A stretch of 60,000 nucleotides of DNA from Cryptomeria japonica (lineage: Eukaryota; Streptophyta; Pinopsida; Cupressales; Cupressaceae), in assembly GCF_030272615.1 (NCBI RefSeq), contig NC_081414.1, forward strand, positions 766,492,483 to 766,552,482. The letters are read 5' to 3'. This document shows positions 12,016-22,795 of this stretch, piece after piece. The notes beneath the pieces were generated by a model. The model was given only the letters and a program-made list of their open reading frames with translations, was not told where the DNA came from and did no database searches. A program made the position numbers and the translations under genes. Numbering within the stretch: position 1 is the first letter of the stretch; the number at the start of each line of letters is the position of its first letter.

Positions 12016-13107
12016 CGTTGAACCCAAGGTAGGACTGAGAGGGGTGGGGGGGCTGAATTAGTGAAAACAAACAATTACAACATCATATAAACAATTACAC
12101 ATCAACACATATCCACCATATGAACACCAAGATTTATGCGTGGAAAATACGAACTAAAAAAACTAGGGTGAGCACCTGCCCAAAAAAAGTATCCACCATA
12201 TATGAAATGATTACAAAGATAGAGATAATTAATCTGAAGTTGTGCACCAAGGCTAACTGATCATGGGACAAGATACAAAGAGGACTTGCAAAACCTGAAG
12301 CTAACTGCACTCAAGGCAAGATACAAAACTGAACTGAAAAGAAAGATCTCTTAATCATGAAGTTGTCTTTGAAATCTGCATCAAGTGACCAACAACACAA
12401 ACACAACTTTGATCTCAACTACCACTACTCTTCCTCAATTCACTACAACGTTTTCAACATAACTTGCATATCATCCAAACACAACTCTTCTGCTCTACTC
12501 AACTTCTTCTGATTTTCACTCTTCACTTCATCATCTACAATCTTTCCACATTTTGACACTCAAACTCAAACATACAATTGCTTTATATACAAGATAGATC
12601 ATTAAAGATTGAACCAAGTCGACTTGAACAAAATAAATACTTTTCGAACCAAAAACATACACGCTGATCCACTCTAGAAGAAAGAGAGGACCAAATCACA
12701 TCTTCCAAAGATCAATTCATCGATCCGCAATCATAAAAAATCTAACCAACAACACATCCATATGCTATGCATCAAAACACCAAATACAACATATTCTTCA
12801 AAGACAATAACTCAAACTTGGATCTCCACACGCTATGGTGAGACCCATAACATATCAACCATGCTTCTAAAACATCATATTTGGACCTAATGATAGGTCA
12901 AACATAAAATCTCACAACCAACAATGAACAATACCACAACACTCAAAGAACACAAAGATGTTTCTGGATCTTAGAACCGTCATATCCATGATACCGAGCT
13001 ATAACCAACAAGGGTAAAAATATAATAATCAATCTAAACAATAGATTCCAAACCCAATCACTTTCAAAACAACCATTAGAACAATTTCATCAACAACACA
13101 ACAAGAT
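12016..13107 (-). repeat. 3' LTR of copia B, outer part
   Basis: It starts CGTTGAACCCAAGG, one base off the canonical TGTTGAACCCAAGG seen in the partner LTR at 33061. It contains the GTGGAAAATACGAACTAAAAAA version of the shared module (about 12140) and matches 33061-33704 and 48354-48800 throughout. Element A interrupts it after AAGAT (13103-13107), and it resumes at 19992. The combined length is about 1.18 kb. The flanking 5-mers of the whole element (AGTAT before 12016, AGTCC after 48889) agree at only three of five positions. Confidence 0.85.
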
Positions 13108-14056
13108 TGTTGGGATCCAAGAACACTGAGAGGGGGGGTGAATCAATGTTCTGTCGGTAAGATATGATTTCACCCTTTTATAATATACACATATAAACCG
13201 ATAAATGAAGAAACATATAACTTGAAGAAAATAAACCATCCACATAAATTAACACCATAACACACAAAATTTATACGTGGAAAACCTCAAAAAGGAAAAA
13301 CCACGGTGGGATTTGTGACCCACAATATTAGTTCACTGGCCATATGAAAGATATTACATAAAATGGGGGCCTACACATGCAGGAAGGCACACTGCCTAGA
13401 GCACACTGCTCATCACACAAGAGTCTCACTGACTACAAGCTTCTGTTGAAATAAAATAGTAAAATAAACTCACAAAATGCATCTGCTATGCCAAAAGAGT
13501 TTTGGTTATAGTTCTTCTCTGTATCGGTTCATAAACCCTGAACACTTCTATCGATATCTCCTCTCTTCTAAGAATTCTTTCCAAACTATCTATAGATCAT
13601 TGTATGATATAACATTCGCATACAAATGATCTACATCATATACTTCACATTACACAGTCTCCTATATCCTTATTACAATCTATCACATCTACTTTTCATA
13701 ATGACCTTAACAAACTGACCTATATACCATTCACAAACAATATTCTTTATGTCGGCTTACAATGCATTAGAAAAGATATACAATGTCGGCCTTATACAAT
13801 AACCACAAAATAATTTTACAAACAAAACTTCCTTCGGGTCCAAGACTGATGTCGACTTCACGAAAGTGCTGGATGTCGGTGCCGATGCCAGTGCTGGTGT
13901 AACCCTGGATACTCCAATGCTGGTGTTTGTCGATGAATGCCTCCTAATGCCGGTGTATGATTCCTTCTGAATCTTGTTGCCAAGTTACCATGTTGCCATG
14001 TTGCCATGTTTCCATCAATGACAACATATGAATCCAATGAGTGTTAATTGCCAACA
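13108..14056 (-). repeat. Element A 3' LTR
   Basis: On the minus strand it runs from TGTTGGCAATT (14056) to GGATCCCAACA (13108). The GTGGAAAACCTCAAAAAGG..ACCACGGTGGG module lies at about 13277-13310. The stretch at about 13365-13445 (AAGGCACACTGCCTAGAG) is also present in the LTRs of D. It is bounded by TSD AAGAT on the outside and by the PPT complement on the inside. Confidence 0.92.
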
Positions 14057-14222
14057 ATCTCCCCCTTTGACATTGATGGCAACACTCATGTGAAAAATGG
14101 ATTCCCTGCCGGTTCAACCTGAAGTATGCTCCCCTTGACTAATACACTCCTTTCTGATATCCTTCCCATATTTTTTTGTTTGATATTTTTCACATTATAT
14201 ACACTCCCCCTTTGGCATCAAT
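14057..14222 (-). promoter_or_regulatory. Element A polypurine tracts (double)
   Basis: ATCTCCCCCTTTGACATTGATGG abuts the 3' LTR at 14057, and a second near copy, ACTCCCCCTTTGGCATCAATGCC, lies at about 14205-14228. On the minus strand both read as GGC/GTCAAAGGGGGAGA. A polypurine tract primes plus-strand DNA synthesis; only the copy adjoining the LTR can define its end. D, E and B also carry a second, inner copy. Confidence 0.7.
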
Positions 14223-14270
14223 GCCAAAGACCGGTGAAAGAATTGAAAGAATGAATAAATATAGATTACT

Positions 14271-17200
14271 TTACTGGAGCTTGACCAATTTCAAAATTTC
14301 TGGGTAAGCCTTGTCTAGCAGTTGTAAATATGTATCCCATCTAGTTTTGAAGGTTTCAGATATGGATACAAGTCCACTCAGTAAGTGTGCAAATCTTTCC
14401 TTCTCTTTGACTTCTGCCAGTGTGGGCTTAGCAATCATATCCATACATTCACTTTTATGTACACCGATTGAATCCAATCTTAGACTCACCAATCCTCTAA
14501 GATTCCTTGCTCTCCCAATGATCTTGTGTCTTTCCTTTTCAAAAGAAAAAATTTGGTTCTCCAAAGACAAAATTTGTCCATCAATAGATGTTGTTAGTGA
14601 GGTTAATCCATCAAAAGAATTTGCAATATTGGCAACCTTATCATGTAACTCCTTTAATCTGCTATCTACATGTGCTATAAGAGTTTCTATGTTACAACAG
14701 ACCCTGTAGATATTTGTACATTGTTTCAAACAATTCTCAATAAGAATCAATTTTTCTTCAATTTTCTTCTTCTCTGTTTCAATAATCTGATCAAAAGCGG
14801 CTCTCTTAGCCATAGTAAATCTCTCAAGTGCTTGTCGGTCTGAAATTTGCTGCAAAGATTGAAAGTTGTTAGATATATGCTTAGTTAATGCCTTAAGCTT
14901 GCCGAAAGGGATTGCTTCATTTTCAATCCGACAATCATGAATTAATCTGTGCAACACTGTGATTGAGTGATCTATTATTATTTTATCTATCGATCCCTCC
15001 TTTATTAGTTTATGAGTAGCTATCATCATTAACTCAATGGGACTCATCTCAGCGATTGATTTCTTCTCAACTTGAGAAGTGTCAATTGCCAAAAACTTTG
15101 CTGGGGAATCAATATTAACTACTGATATAGTCTCAGTTCCCTTTGCCTTATCCTCCTTAGCATCGGTGGCTTCACCACTTGGCGCAGTATCAATTACTGT
15201 CAGTGGAGTATTATCCACAATATTGTCAGTACCCTGTACATTGCCTTGTTCAAAAGTTGTCTCTTCCTGTATTGACTGTACACTCTCCTTTATTGCCGGT
15301 GGTGTCTGTATACTTATAGTTTCTACCAGTTTATTCAAAATTGGAGCTAAACTATCCAAAATACCTTTCCCTTTAGATCTATCCAGGATGGTGGAAGTTG
15401 TTGCTTTTACAAATTCTTCTTGGGAGGTGAGAAAATCAGGATTATTTTGGAAGAATTTGGTCGAATCATCTTTGGTCTCATTTACTACCTCATTTACCCT
15501 GCCCATCATTAGGCTTATCTGTCGGGGTTCGCTACCCAAAACTGTTCTATTTGCAACATCAGTGCATCATTTCATTTCCTCATTGTTTATTGAACCACAC
15601 ATACCCAAAAGTTCTACTTCCTTAATTTCTCTATCCCTTTTGATTGCATCAATTCTTCTAGCATCTAATTTATTGTACAGTGATAGAGGAATTTCCTTCA
15701 AAATTTCTACTAAGGCTTTCTTATATATATTTGTGTAACAAAATTGCCTCTTCAATCTCAATCTGCTCATTATCCTCTAAATCTTCATAATAAATGGATA
15801 CATTCTTCAAAATTCCATCCTTGGTTATTTAATCAATCAATTCAACATAGGTCATTGTAGCCTTACCAGATTCAGTAGCATCATCACTCTTCTTCTTCTT
15901 GCTATGGGTTTCCGGAGTTGATGTGACTGGTTTCCTCTTCTGAATAGTTTTTCTTGCCGAAGGTGGGGGTGCAGTAGGTTTTGTTACTTTTCTCACAAGC
16001 TTCCTCATTGGCTCCACCTTCTTCTCCTCTACTGGAGGCTAGTCAGCTTTCTTTCTTTGTACCCTTCTGAATTCTAGAGGTTCATTATCCTCTGGATCAG
16101 AGTTAGAAGTGACAGAAGAAATGAAAGTTTCAAACCTCTTTGCCTTAGGAGCACTAACCATTGCCGGTTCCTTTGCCGGTTTGGATCCAAAAACCAATTC
16201 ATTGTCTATCTTATAAATTGCATTTTGTACAAATGTAGACATCTTATCTATTTTCTTCTCTCTTCTTTTCCTTGTCGAATCCAATCTTGACTTCAAGATC
16301 CTTTTCCTCAGCAGTACCAAAGTGTTCTATCTTATCATCCAATGGAGCTTCAAGCAACATTTTTGCATAAAGTTGAAAAATGCTATCATCTACTTCATAT
16401 CCAAGCTCAGTGACCCATATGGTCCTAGGTTCTACTGCCTCCATAAGAGTTTCATTAGTCTTTACCATAAAACAAATATCAATGGAGTACTTCTCCACAA
16501 TGTGCTTTGATATTCTTTCCCTCTGTCTCATATTTTCCTGAAATATTTTGAAATAGCCACAAAGCTTTTCATCCCCCCTGGTACCAAGACCGGTGATTGC
16601 TTCCTTGATTTGCATACCTACCAGTATATCATGTGCCCAATGCTTCTTTCCTAGACCAGGTAGCTCATTTATGAAGTAAAACATTAAACAAACAATGAGA
16701 TTTCCAAACCTAAAATTTCCTTTCTTAACACTCTTAATCTTTCCAAGATTCAACATTAGTTCACTTCTCAACCATTCACACAAATCATACTTCTCATTAT
16801 TCTTTAACATCTGATAAGCAACATGGATGCAGGAACTAGCAACAGAGTTGAATCGACTTGATTGAGTTACCTTATAGCCGATTACCATGCTGACAAATTT
16901 CACATTAGTGTCTTTCATTGTGCTGACCCTCATAGATCTTCCATCATGGGTTGCGCCAGTGAGCTTCTCAACTGCAGTGGTGGAAATTTTCTTGCCAGGT
17001 TCTTGTCCGATTTTGGGTAAGCCGGTGATTGCTTGAATTTTTTCCTTTGTGACCATGTAGGGCCAATCCAACTAGATGAACTCACTGTGAACCCTGCTCA
17101 AAACATATCTGATCACCTCATCTTTGAATTCCAGTATGTACAGGATACCGGTTAACCCTAGATCCTCGATGATCTTATATTCCGACTCGATTGTTCTGGA

Positions 17201-17449
17201 GCTTCCCAATATCATAGATTGATACATGCCCTTTATTTCTTATGTACCTAGATCCTCCAAGGTGTAGTGAATATATGCCCTTACATCTTCAACATACATC
17301 ACGCCGTCGGGAACCCTAGAGAATGCCCCCACAGAGTCTTCTTTCTTAGCTATCTGGGGAACTTCCTTGAAAACAAGCCTTAGCCTATCCTTAACTTCAA
17401 CAATGGTGGGATTTGCAATGAAAGTAGGAGCAGATGATTCGGATGCCAT
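14271..17449 (-). pseudogene. Accessory ORF of element A, about 1,060 codons, not gag or pol
   Basis: Read on the minus strand from ATG at 17449, one ancestral frame can be followed to TAA at 14271. It is broken by TAA at about 17239, TAG at about 17074, a frameshift near 16250 and further stops near 16039, 15829 and 15735. The N-terminal part (17449-16244) is globular, with the anchor FIxLDWPYMVTKEKIQAITGLP. The middle (16320-15829) is basic, Lys/Arg- and Pro-rich, with a KKKK run. The C-terminal 422 residues (15539-14271) are Glu/Lys-rich, probably alpha-helical or coiled coil. I see no catalytic motif. The start resembles plant Transposase_32-like proteins only loosely; that is a guess. 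It sits between zinc knuckles and PPT, where pol would be. Confidence 0.7.
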
Positions 17450-17960
17450 TTCGAAGAAATACCTGAATATGATCGTCGGTGTGAAGATTTTATTGCTTCT
17501 CAGATGATTGCTGGAAATCCTTTCAGAATGCCTTTGCTCGCTCTTAATCGCCTAAGATTTGCCTTTGCTTCGCTCTGGATTGATTGAATGTTGGGTGAGT
17601 GATAATGAATTCACTTTCCCTTTTTATCAGCGAGTAAACCCTAATCCTTCACTATCATAAATGCTTCACGATGTACCCTACCGGAAGTCGGTTTCACAGT
17701 CTTATGCCGGGTAAACCTTCATCAATGATTAAGACAACTCTCTAGATCTCTTCTAGATCTCTTTCAGATCTCCTTCGAAGAATATACAAGATTTGGAATA
17801 GATTTTCCAACCCCTAAGGCATATGCCTCAATTACCAGTGGAATTTCCTATCGGTGCAAGAATGCTCTATTATACCGGTGGAGTTACTAGTGTAGATCCA
17901 TCTCCACTTGGTTCTTCAGACTTTCTAACCCATCTCTTGGTGTGATCTTGTTGTATTTCA
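17450..17960. other. Element A spacer between knuckle region and accessory ORF
   Basis: About 500 bp with no continuous frame. It may hold the leader of the accessory ORF; CTAGATCTCTTCTAGATCTCTTTCAGATC-type short repeats lie near 17745-17775. No splice signals can be assigned with confidence. Confidence 0.4.
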
Positions 17961-17961
17961 T

Positions 17962-18472
17962 CTACCTTCTACTTTCCTTTCTCATTTCCTTTATCATTGC
18001 TAATCGGTTGAGTCTTGCTTCTGCAGTACTTAGCAATATGACCTCTTTTGTTGCATGCATAACATGTAACATTGTTCTTTTGAATTGCTTTAACATATCT
18101 GGTGTCATTCCTTGACTTACATTGATTAGCCAAATGACCAAACTTTCCACATGCATGATATTTGACATTCATTCTACAATCTTCTGATTTATGACCATAT
18201 TTCTGGCAAATTGTACACTGACCAGGAACATAATTGTAGTTTTGATTTTCTCTATTTCTACATTATTTAGCCATATGCCCAAATTTATTACAAACAAAGC
18301 ATCTACCATTGAATTTATAAGCATTAGATTGCCTTATCGGTTTCCTCTGGTCTGATGAGTTCTGCATACCTCTTGTCTGATCTTCATTTGCAGTACCAGA
18401 GCTTTCACCTTGTACAAATCCAAGTCCTCTAGAATCTTCATTCCGCCTTTGTCTTTTCAATAAGTCATCCAA
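17962..18472 (-). pseudogene. Element A gag C-terminus with four CCHC zinc knuckles
   Basis: Four nucleocapsid-type zinc knuckles follow each other on the minus strand: CFVCNKFGHMAK then a stop in place before C (about 18263); CTICQKYGHKSEDC (about 18210); YHACGKFGHLANQC, whose first Cys is now Tyr (about 18150); and CYACNKRGHIAKYC (about 18065). The consensus is C-x2-C-x4-H-x4-C, which binds zinc and packages RNA. Plant copia gags usually have one knuckle. Upstream is a hydrophilic linker (DDLLKRQRRNEDSRGLGF). The knuckles directly follow the coiled-coil frame at 18497-19031, so both belonged to one gag-like protein. Confidence 0.8.
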
Positions 18473-18496
18473 CTGTGCAACACTAATCTTGAATTT

Positions 18497-19021
18497 TTAT
18501 TTATACTCCCTTGCAGTAGTCAGATCATCTCTTAGAGTAGTTATTTGTCTTTCAAGCTCTTTTTCATTGTTCTGGGAGTGTGCCAAATTAGTTCTGAAAA
18601 GATTATTCTCAAGAGTCAATCTACTACATTCATCAAATTTGTTCTTTAGAGATATAACAAGATTTTCTTCCTTCTTCTTTCTGTCCTCAATATCTTTTGA
18701 TAACCTCATAGTCAGGTCTTGCATTTCATTCTTCATGAGCATGTTTTCTTGACTCAGTTTCTGACATTGTTCCTTGAGTGTATTTTTCTCTTCATCATCC
18801 TGGTTTTGCAAAAGTTGTTTTCTCTTAGCTTGAGTTGATGATAACCTTTCTTGCAAGACAAGAATGAATTCTTTAGCAAAATTCAATTCATCTTGCAATT
18901 TTAAATTCTTCATCCTTTCAGCATCATAATCCTCAAGAGCCATCTCAAGCTGCTTCTCCATAGCCATGTTCAATGATTCCGATTTCAGGATCTTCCTCAA
19001 GCTGTTAAATTTCTTTCGAGG
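18497..19021 (-). pseudogene. Element A truncated gag, coiled-coil part
   Basis: The frame runs from the PBS region leftwards for about 175 codons and is rich in Glu, Lys, Leu and Gln with heptad-like spacing (MEKQLEMALEDYDAERMK, LKEQCQKLSQENMLMKNE). This predicts a long coiled coil. In D and E, gag begins with a DUF4219-type segment (LDGTNYGVWK in D); no such segment is visible here and the coiled coil starts almost at the PBS. The frame reads open through the PBS into the LTR, so the true start is uncertain; an ATG in frame lies near 18967. The knuckle module follows across a stop near 18473-18497. Confidence 0.7.
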
Positions 19022-19030
19022 AACTAGGAT

Positions 19031-19041
19031 TTGATACCAAT
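19031..19041 (-). promoter_or_regulatory. Element A primer-binding site
   Basis: The minus strand reads AT, then TGGTATCAA, directly after the LTR end. This matches the first seven to eight bases of the initiator-Met tRNA-type PBS (TGGTATCAGAGC) and then diverges. It defines the minus orientation of A. Confidence 0.8.
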
Positions 19042-19986
19042 TGTTGGGATCCAAGAACACTGAGAGGGGGGAGGGGGGGGGTGGTGAATCATTGTTTTTC
19101 CGGTAAGATATGATTTTACCCTTTTATAGTATACACATATAAACCGGTAAATGAAGAAACATATAACTTGAAGCAAATAAACCATCCACATAAATGAACA
19201 CCATAACACAAAAAATTTATATGTGGAAAACCTCAAAGAGGAAAAACCACAGTGGGATTTGTGACCCACAATATCAGTTCACTGTACATATGAAAGATAT
19301 TACATAAAATGGGGGCTTGCACATGCAAGAAGGCACACTTCCTAGAGCACACTACTCATCACAAAAGAGTCTCTCTGACTACAAGCTTCTGCTGAAATAA
19401 AATAGTAATAATGAACTCACAAAATGCATCTGCTATGCCAAAAGAGTTCTGGTTATAGTTATTCTTTGTATTGGTTCATAAACCCTGAACAATTCTACTG
19501 GTATCTCCTCTCCTCCAAGAATGCTTTCCAAACTATCTATAGATCATTGCATGATATAAAATTCACATACAAATGATCTACATACATATACTTTGCATTA
19601 CACAATCTCCTATATCCTTATTACAATCTATCACATCTACTTTTTATAATGACCTTAACAAACTGACCTATATACCCTTCACAAACAATATGCCTTATGT
19701 CGGCTTACAATGCATTACAAAAGATATACAATGTCAACCTTATACAATAATTACAAAATGATTTTACAAATAAAACTTCCTTCGGGTCCAAGATTGATGT
19801 CGGCTTCACTGAAGTGCTGGATGCTGGTGTAACCTTGGGTACTCCAATGCCCATGTCTGCCGATGAATGCCTCCTAATTTTGTTGTATGCTTCCTTATGA
19901 ATCTTGTTGCCAAGTTACCATCTTTCCATGTTGCCATGTTGCCATCAATGACAACATATGAATCCAATGAGTGTCAATTGCCAATA
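19042..19986 (-). repeat. Element A 5' LTR
   Basis: It matches 13108-14056 throughout. Differences include an expanded G-run near 19064-19082, where the other copy has seven Gs, and scattered transitions (ACGTGG/ATGTGG near 19220). It ends CCAATA in place of CCAACA, next to TSD AAGAT. Confidence 0.92.
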
Positions 19987-19991
19987 AAGAT

Positions 19992-20100
19992 AACTCTACA
20001 CCACAAACATTTTCAAACAAACTAGAACCACAAGTTTGATATCAATGACAACCACAACAACACTTGAACACATAATTCCAACAATCTCCCTCTTTTTCAT
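19992..20100 (-). repeat. 3' LTR of copia B, inner end, and PPT
   Basis: The B LTR resumes after A with AACTCTACACCACAAACATT, matching 48797 onward, and ends ATTCCAACA at 20083. ATCTCCCTCTTTTTCATTGATG at 20084-20105 is the polypurine-tract complement. Similar pyrimidine runs at about 20307 and 20376 are possible extra tracts. Confidence 0.85.
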
Positions 20101-20439
20101 TGATGACACCACTTGAACCATTTGATAAGCACTTGATAATACTTGCACCTCAACCAAAACTCAAGGCAAAATAATACTGCTCAATATCATTTAACTCTAT
20201 TAGAAAAACTCAATTTCTCCCCAAAAAACACAATCTCAATCTCTCAAAGACATATTACTTAGAATATTACAAGATATACTGCTCAAACACATAATAATCA
20301 ATCTCTCCCACTTTCCCATCAAGGACAAAGGTCACAACAATAATACACATACCTCTGCACACCATTGCACACCACTACTCCCCCTGAGAGAAGCCACAAC
20401 ATTAATCTAGGAAAATAAATAGGCATGAAAGGTCCTCCT

Positions 20440-21371
20440 GGAAAATGCATCCCCAAAATGAACCTAGCTAGAAGGAGGGGCAATGACCCCAAGCTTCACC
20501 CGAAGAAACTCAAATGAATCCTTTGCCAATGCCTTAGTGAAAATATCTGCAACCCGCTCCTTTGGAGAAATGTATTCCAACCAAATTTTCTTCTCAACAA
20601 CGTTCTCCCTTAAATAATGATATCTGATTGAAATATGCTTTGTTCTTGAATGCATAACAAGATTCTTCAAAATGTTTATTGCACTTGTATTATATCACAC
20701 AAGATAGAAATTGCTTCATCATATGTTACCTTGATATCCTTAAGAGTCTGTCTAATCCACATCACCTAAGTACAATAAGATGCCGTCACAATATATTCTG
20801 CTTCAGCAGTAGATAGGGAAATTGAATCTCGTTTCTTACTAAACCAAAAAATCAATCTGTCTCCTAAAAGTAATACACCTCCAAATTAGTACTCTCCCAG
20901 TCATCAATACTTCCAACCCAATCTACATAAGTATAAGCTTTCAACATGAAATCTCCACCTTTCTTGTACTAAAGTCCAAATTCCACCATACCCTTCAAAT
21001 ATTTAAAAATTCTTTTCACTACTTGCGCATGTGTCACCTTCATATTAGCCTGAAATCTAGCTTCTAGACAAACAACCTACATGATATCCGGTCTAGACGT
21101 AGTCAAATATAACAATCCACTAATCACCGACCTGTACTTCTTTTGTTCAACTTTCAGAGACTCATCATCTTTACTCAACTTGCACCCAATAGTTAAAGGA
21201 GTAGTAACTGGCTTGTAATCATCAAACCAAAATTCTTTAACATTTACTTCACATACTTGCTCTGAGAAATAAAAATTCCATCTTCTAAATAACTAAATTG
21301 CAATCCAAGAAAGAAAGACAATTCACCAATCCTTGACATCTCAAATTCATTGTGGATCTCTTTAGCGAATT
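20440..21371 (-). pseudogene. Copia B pol remnant: RT C-terminus and RNase H
   Basis: At 20670-20464 the minus strand encodes the RNase H C-terminus (HSRTKHISIRYHYLRE, ERVADIFTKALAKDSFEFLR, ending GVIAPPS). Positions 20680-21371 hold the rest in broken frames: the STAEA-like RNase H segment near 20800, the TTSRPDIM segment near 21090, and EFEMSRIGELSFFLGLQ near 21320. The frame stops at 21371, where element C enters. Across C it resumes at 30754. Stops and frameshifts make it inactive. Confidence 0.85.
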
Positions 21372-21376
21372 CTTTA

Positions 21377-22773
21377 TGTAACACATGCTAGAATTCATCT
21401 TATAAAACAAGTAATCAATTAGAAGCACAAGGGAAATCACGGATCCATCCTAACCAAAGAATCTAACAAACTAGACAATGAAATGATACAACCAAGCAAA
21501 ATAGGAATTATAATTTCAATCAATAAAAACTCCCTATTCCGTGACTGCGTAGAAATTCCATTGCTCTTCTCCTCTTCGCGGTATGATGGCTCTCAGATAT
21601 TGTGCTGGTAACCTGCAAGTGACACAAAGATTCAAAGTTCGTGATTGTTGAAAATGGAGATTGAATGCTCAATTTATAGAAAATTGGATGAGATTGATTG
21701 AAAGGTGGAACAAATTGATCAAGAGGTGTGAACTTAGGTGAGCTCAAATGAAAATTGATAGTTGAATTGTTGATTGTAGGAGTGAAACATAATAGATTGA
21801 ATAGATTAATGAAGTTAACTGATTGAGAAAAAGCTGATTGAAGGAAGAAAAAGAATGATTGGAGGAAATAAAGAAGATGACAGAGAGAACTTAATTTAGA
21901 AAAAGCTAACTAAAAGATGGAAATAGAAGTTGAAGAGATAAATGATTTAATTAATTAATTGATTGAATTAATTAATTTAGCATGTGCTTGCATTTAGATT
22001 TAGATTTTCAATTTAATCTTTGCATGAGATTTTATTCAAATAAATTAAATTAAATTTAATTCAATTTAGTATTTGAATATATCTAGAACTTGACTTTGAT
22101 TTTCAATTTGGTTTTTGAAATCATGCACATGTATTTGAATTTGGAAGAAATTAGAAGAATATGAAATTAAATGAAATTAGAATTTGGAGATTTGGAACTG
22201 AAGAATTAAAAGAATTAATTAAATAATTTAAAGAAACTATTTAATTATGTAGAAATGGAATTTAATTAAATAATAACGATTATTTAATTTAAAGGATTAA
22301 ATCACAATTAATTAAATAATAAATATTTAATTAATATTTAGAAGAGGGTTGAATGATTGAATGATTAGAGATAGAAATTGAGAATTAATTTATTTAAATA
22401 ATAAAAATTATTTAAATTGGGGGATTAATCAGAATTAATTAAATAATAAACATTTAATTAATATTTAGAAGAGGGTTGAATGATTGAATGATTAGAGATA
22501 GAAATTGAGAATTAATTTATTTAAATAATAAAAAAAATTTAAATTGGGGAATTATTCAGAATTAATGAAATAATAAATATTTAATTAATATTTAGAACAT
22601 GATTAAATGATGATAGAATAGGAAATAGAATAATTAGTAAGATTATGAGGAAATATGAAATTAGAAGAATAAGATTAATTAACTTAATTAAATAATTAAA
22701 TAATTAAATAATTATTTAACTAATTAGACGAATAATTAGTACATGATCAATGAGACATTTTTAAGTGTCTACA
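21377..22773 (-). repeat. Element C 3' LTR with internal 127-bp duplication
   Basis: It pairs with 29490-30748. It contains an extra tandem copy of a 127-bp unit (GAAGAGGGTTGAATGATTG at 22341 and 22468); the 5' LTR has this once. That accounts for most of the 138-bp length difference. The TATA context CTATAAATTGAGC lies at about 21670-21685 on the minus strand. The LTR is very AT-rich, with AATTAATTAAATAAT motifs. Confidence 0.9.
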
Positions 22774-22795
22774 TTTGCCCCTCTTTGAGACAATG
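22774..22795 (-). promoter_or_regulatory. Element C polypurine tract
   Basis: TTTGCCCCTCTTTGAGACAATG abuts the 3' LTR, and on the minus strand it reads CTCAAAGAGGGGCAAA directly before TGTAGACAC. This is the expected place and composition for plus-strand priming. Confidence 0.7.

Larger units (their letters stand above)
13108..19986 (-). mobile_element. Element A: large non-autonomous copia-like retroelement
   Basis: The complete element is 6,879 bp and lies within the 3' LTR of B, with the perfect 5-bp duplication AAGAT (13103-13107, 19987-19991). Its LTRs are 949 and 945 bp (13108-14056 and 19042-19986), start TGTTGGGATCC on the plus strand and end CCAACA or CCAATA. The PBS complement lies at 19031-19039 and the PPT complement at 14057-14070. 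Inside, on the minus strand, are a truncated gag (coiled coil plus zinc knuckles) and a second ancestral frame of about 1,060 codons. No protease, integrase or RT is present, so it must have been moved in trans. By eye the LTRs differ by roughly 5 percent. Confidence 0.92.

Noticed and set aside
14311-14709. 132-codon plus-strand frame
   Set aside because: It is the antisense shadow of the 422-codon minus-strand part of the accessory ORF.
15079-15738. 219-codon plus-strand frame opposite the accessory ORF of A
   Set aside because: It mirrors the helical minus-strand protein. Its Ser/Leu/Ile/Phe-rich composition is what the complement of a Glu/Lys-rich frame yields, and it has no motif.
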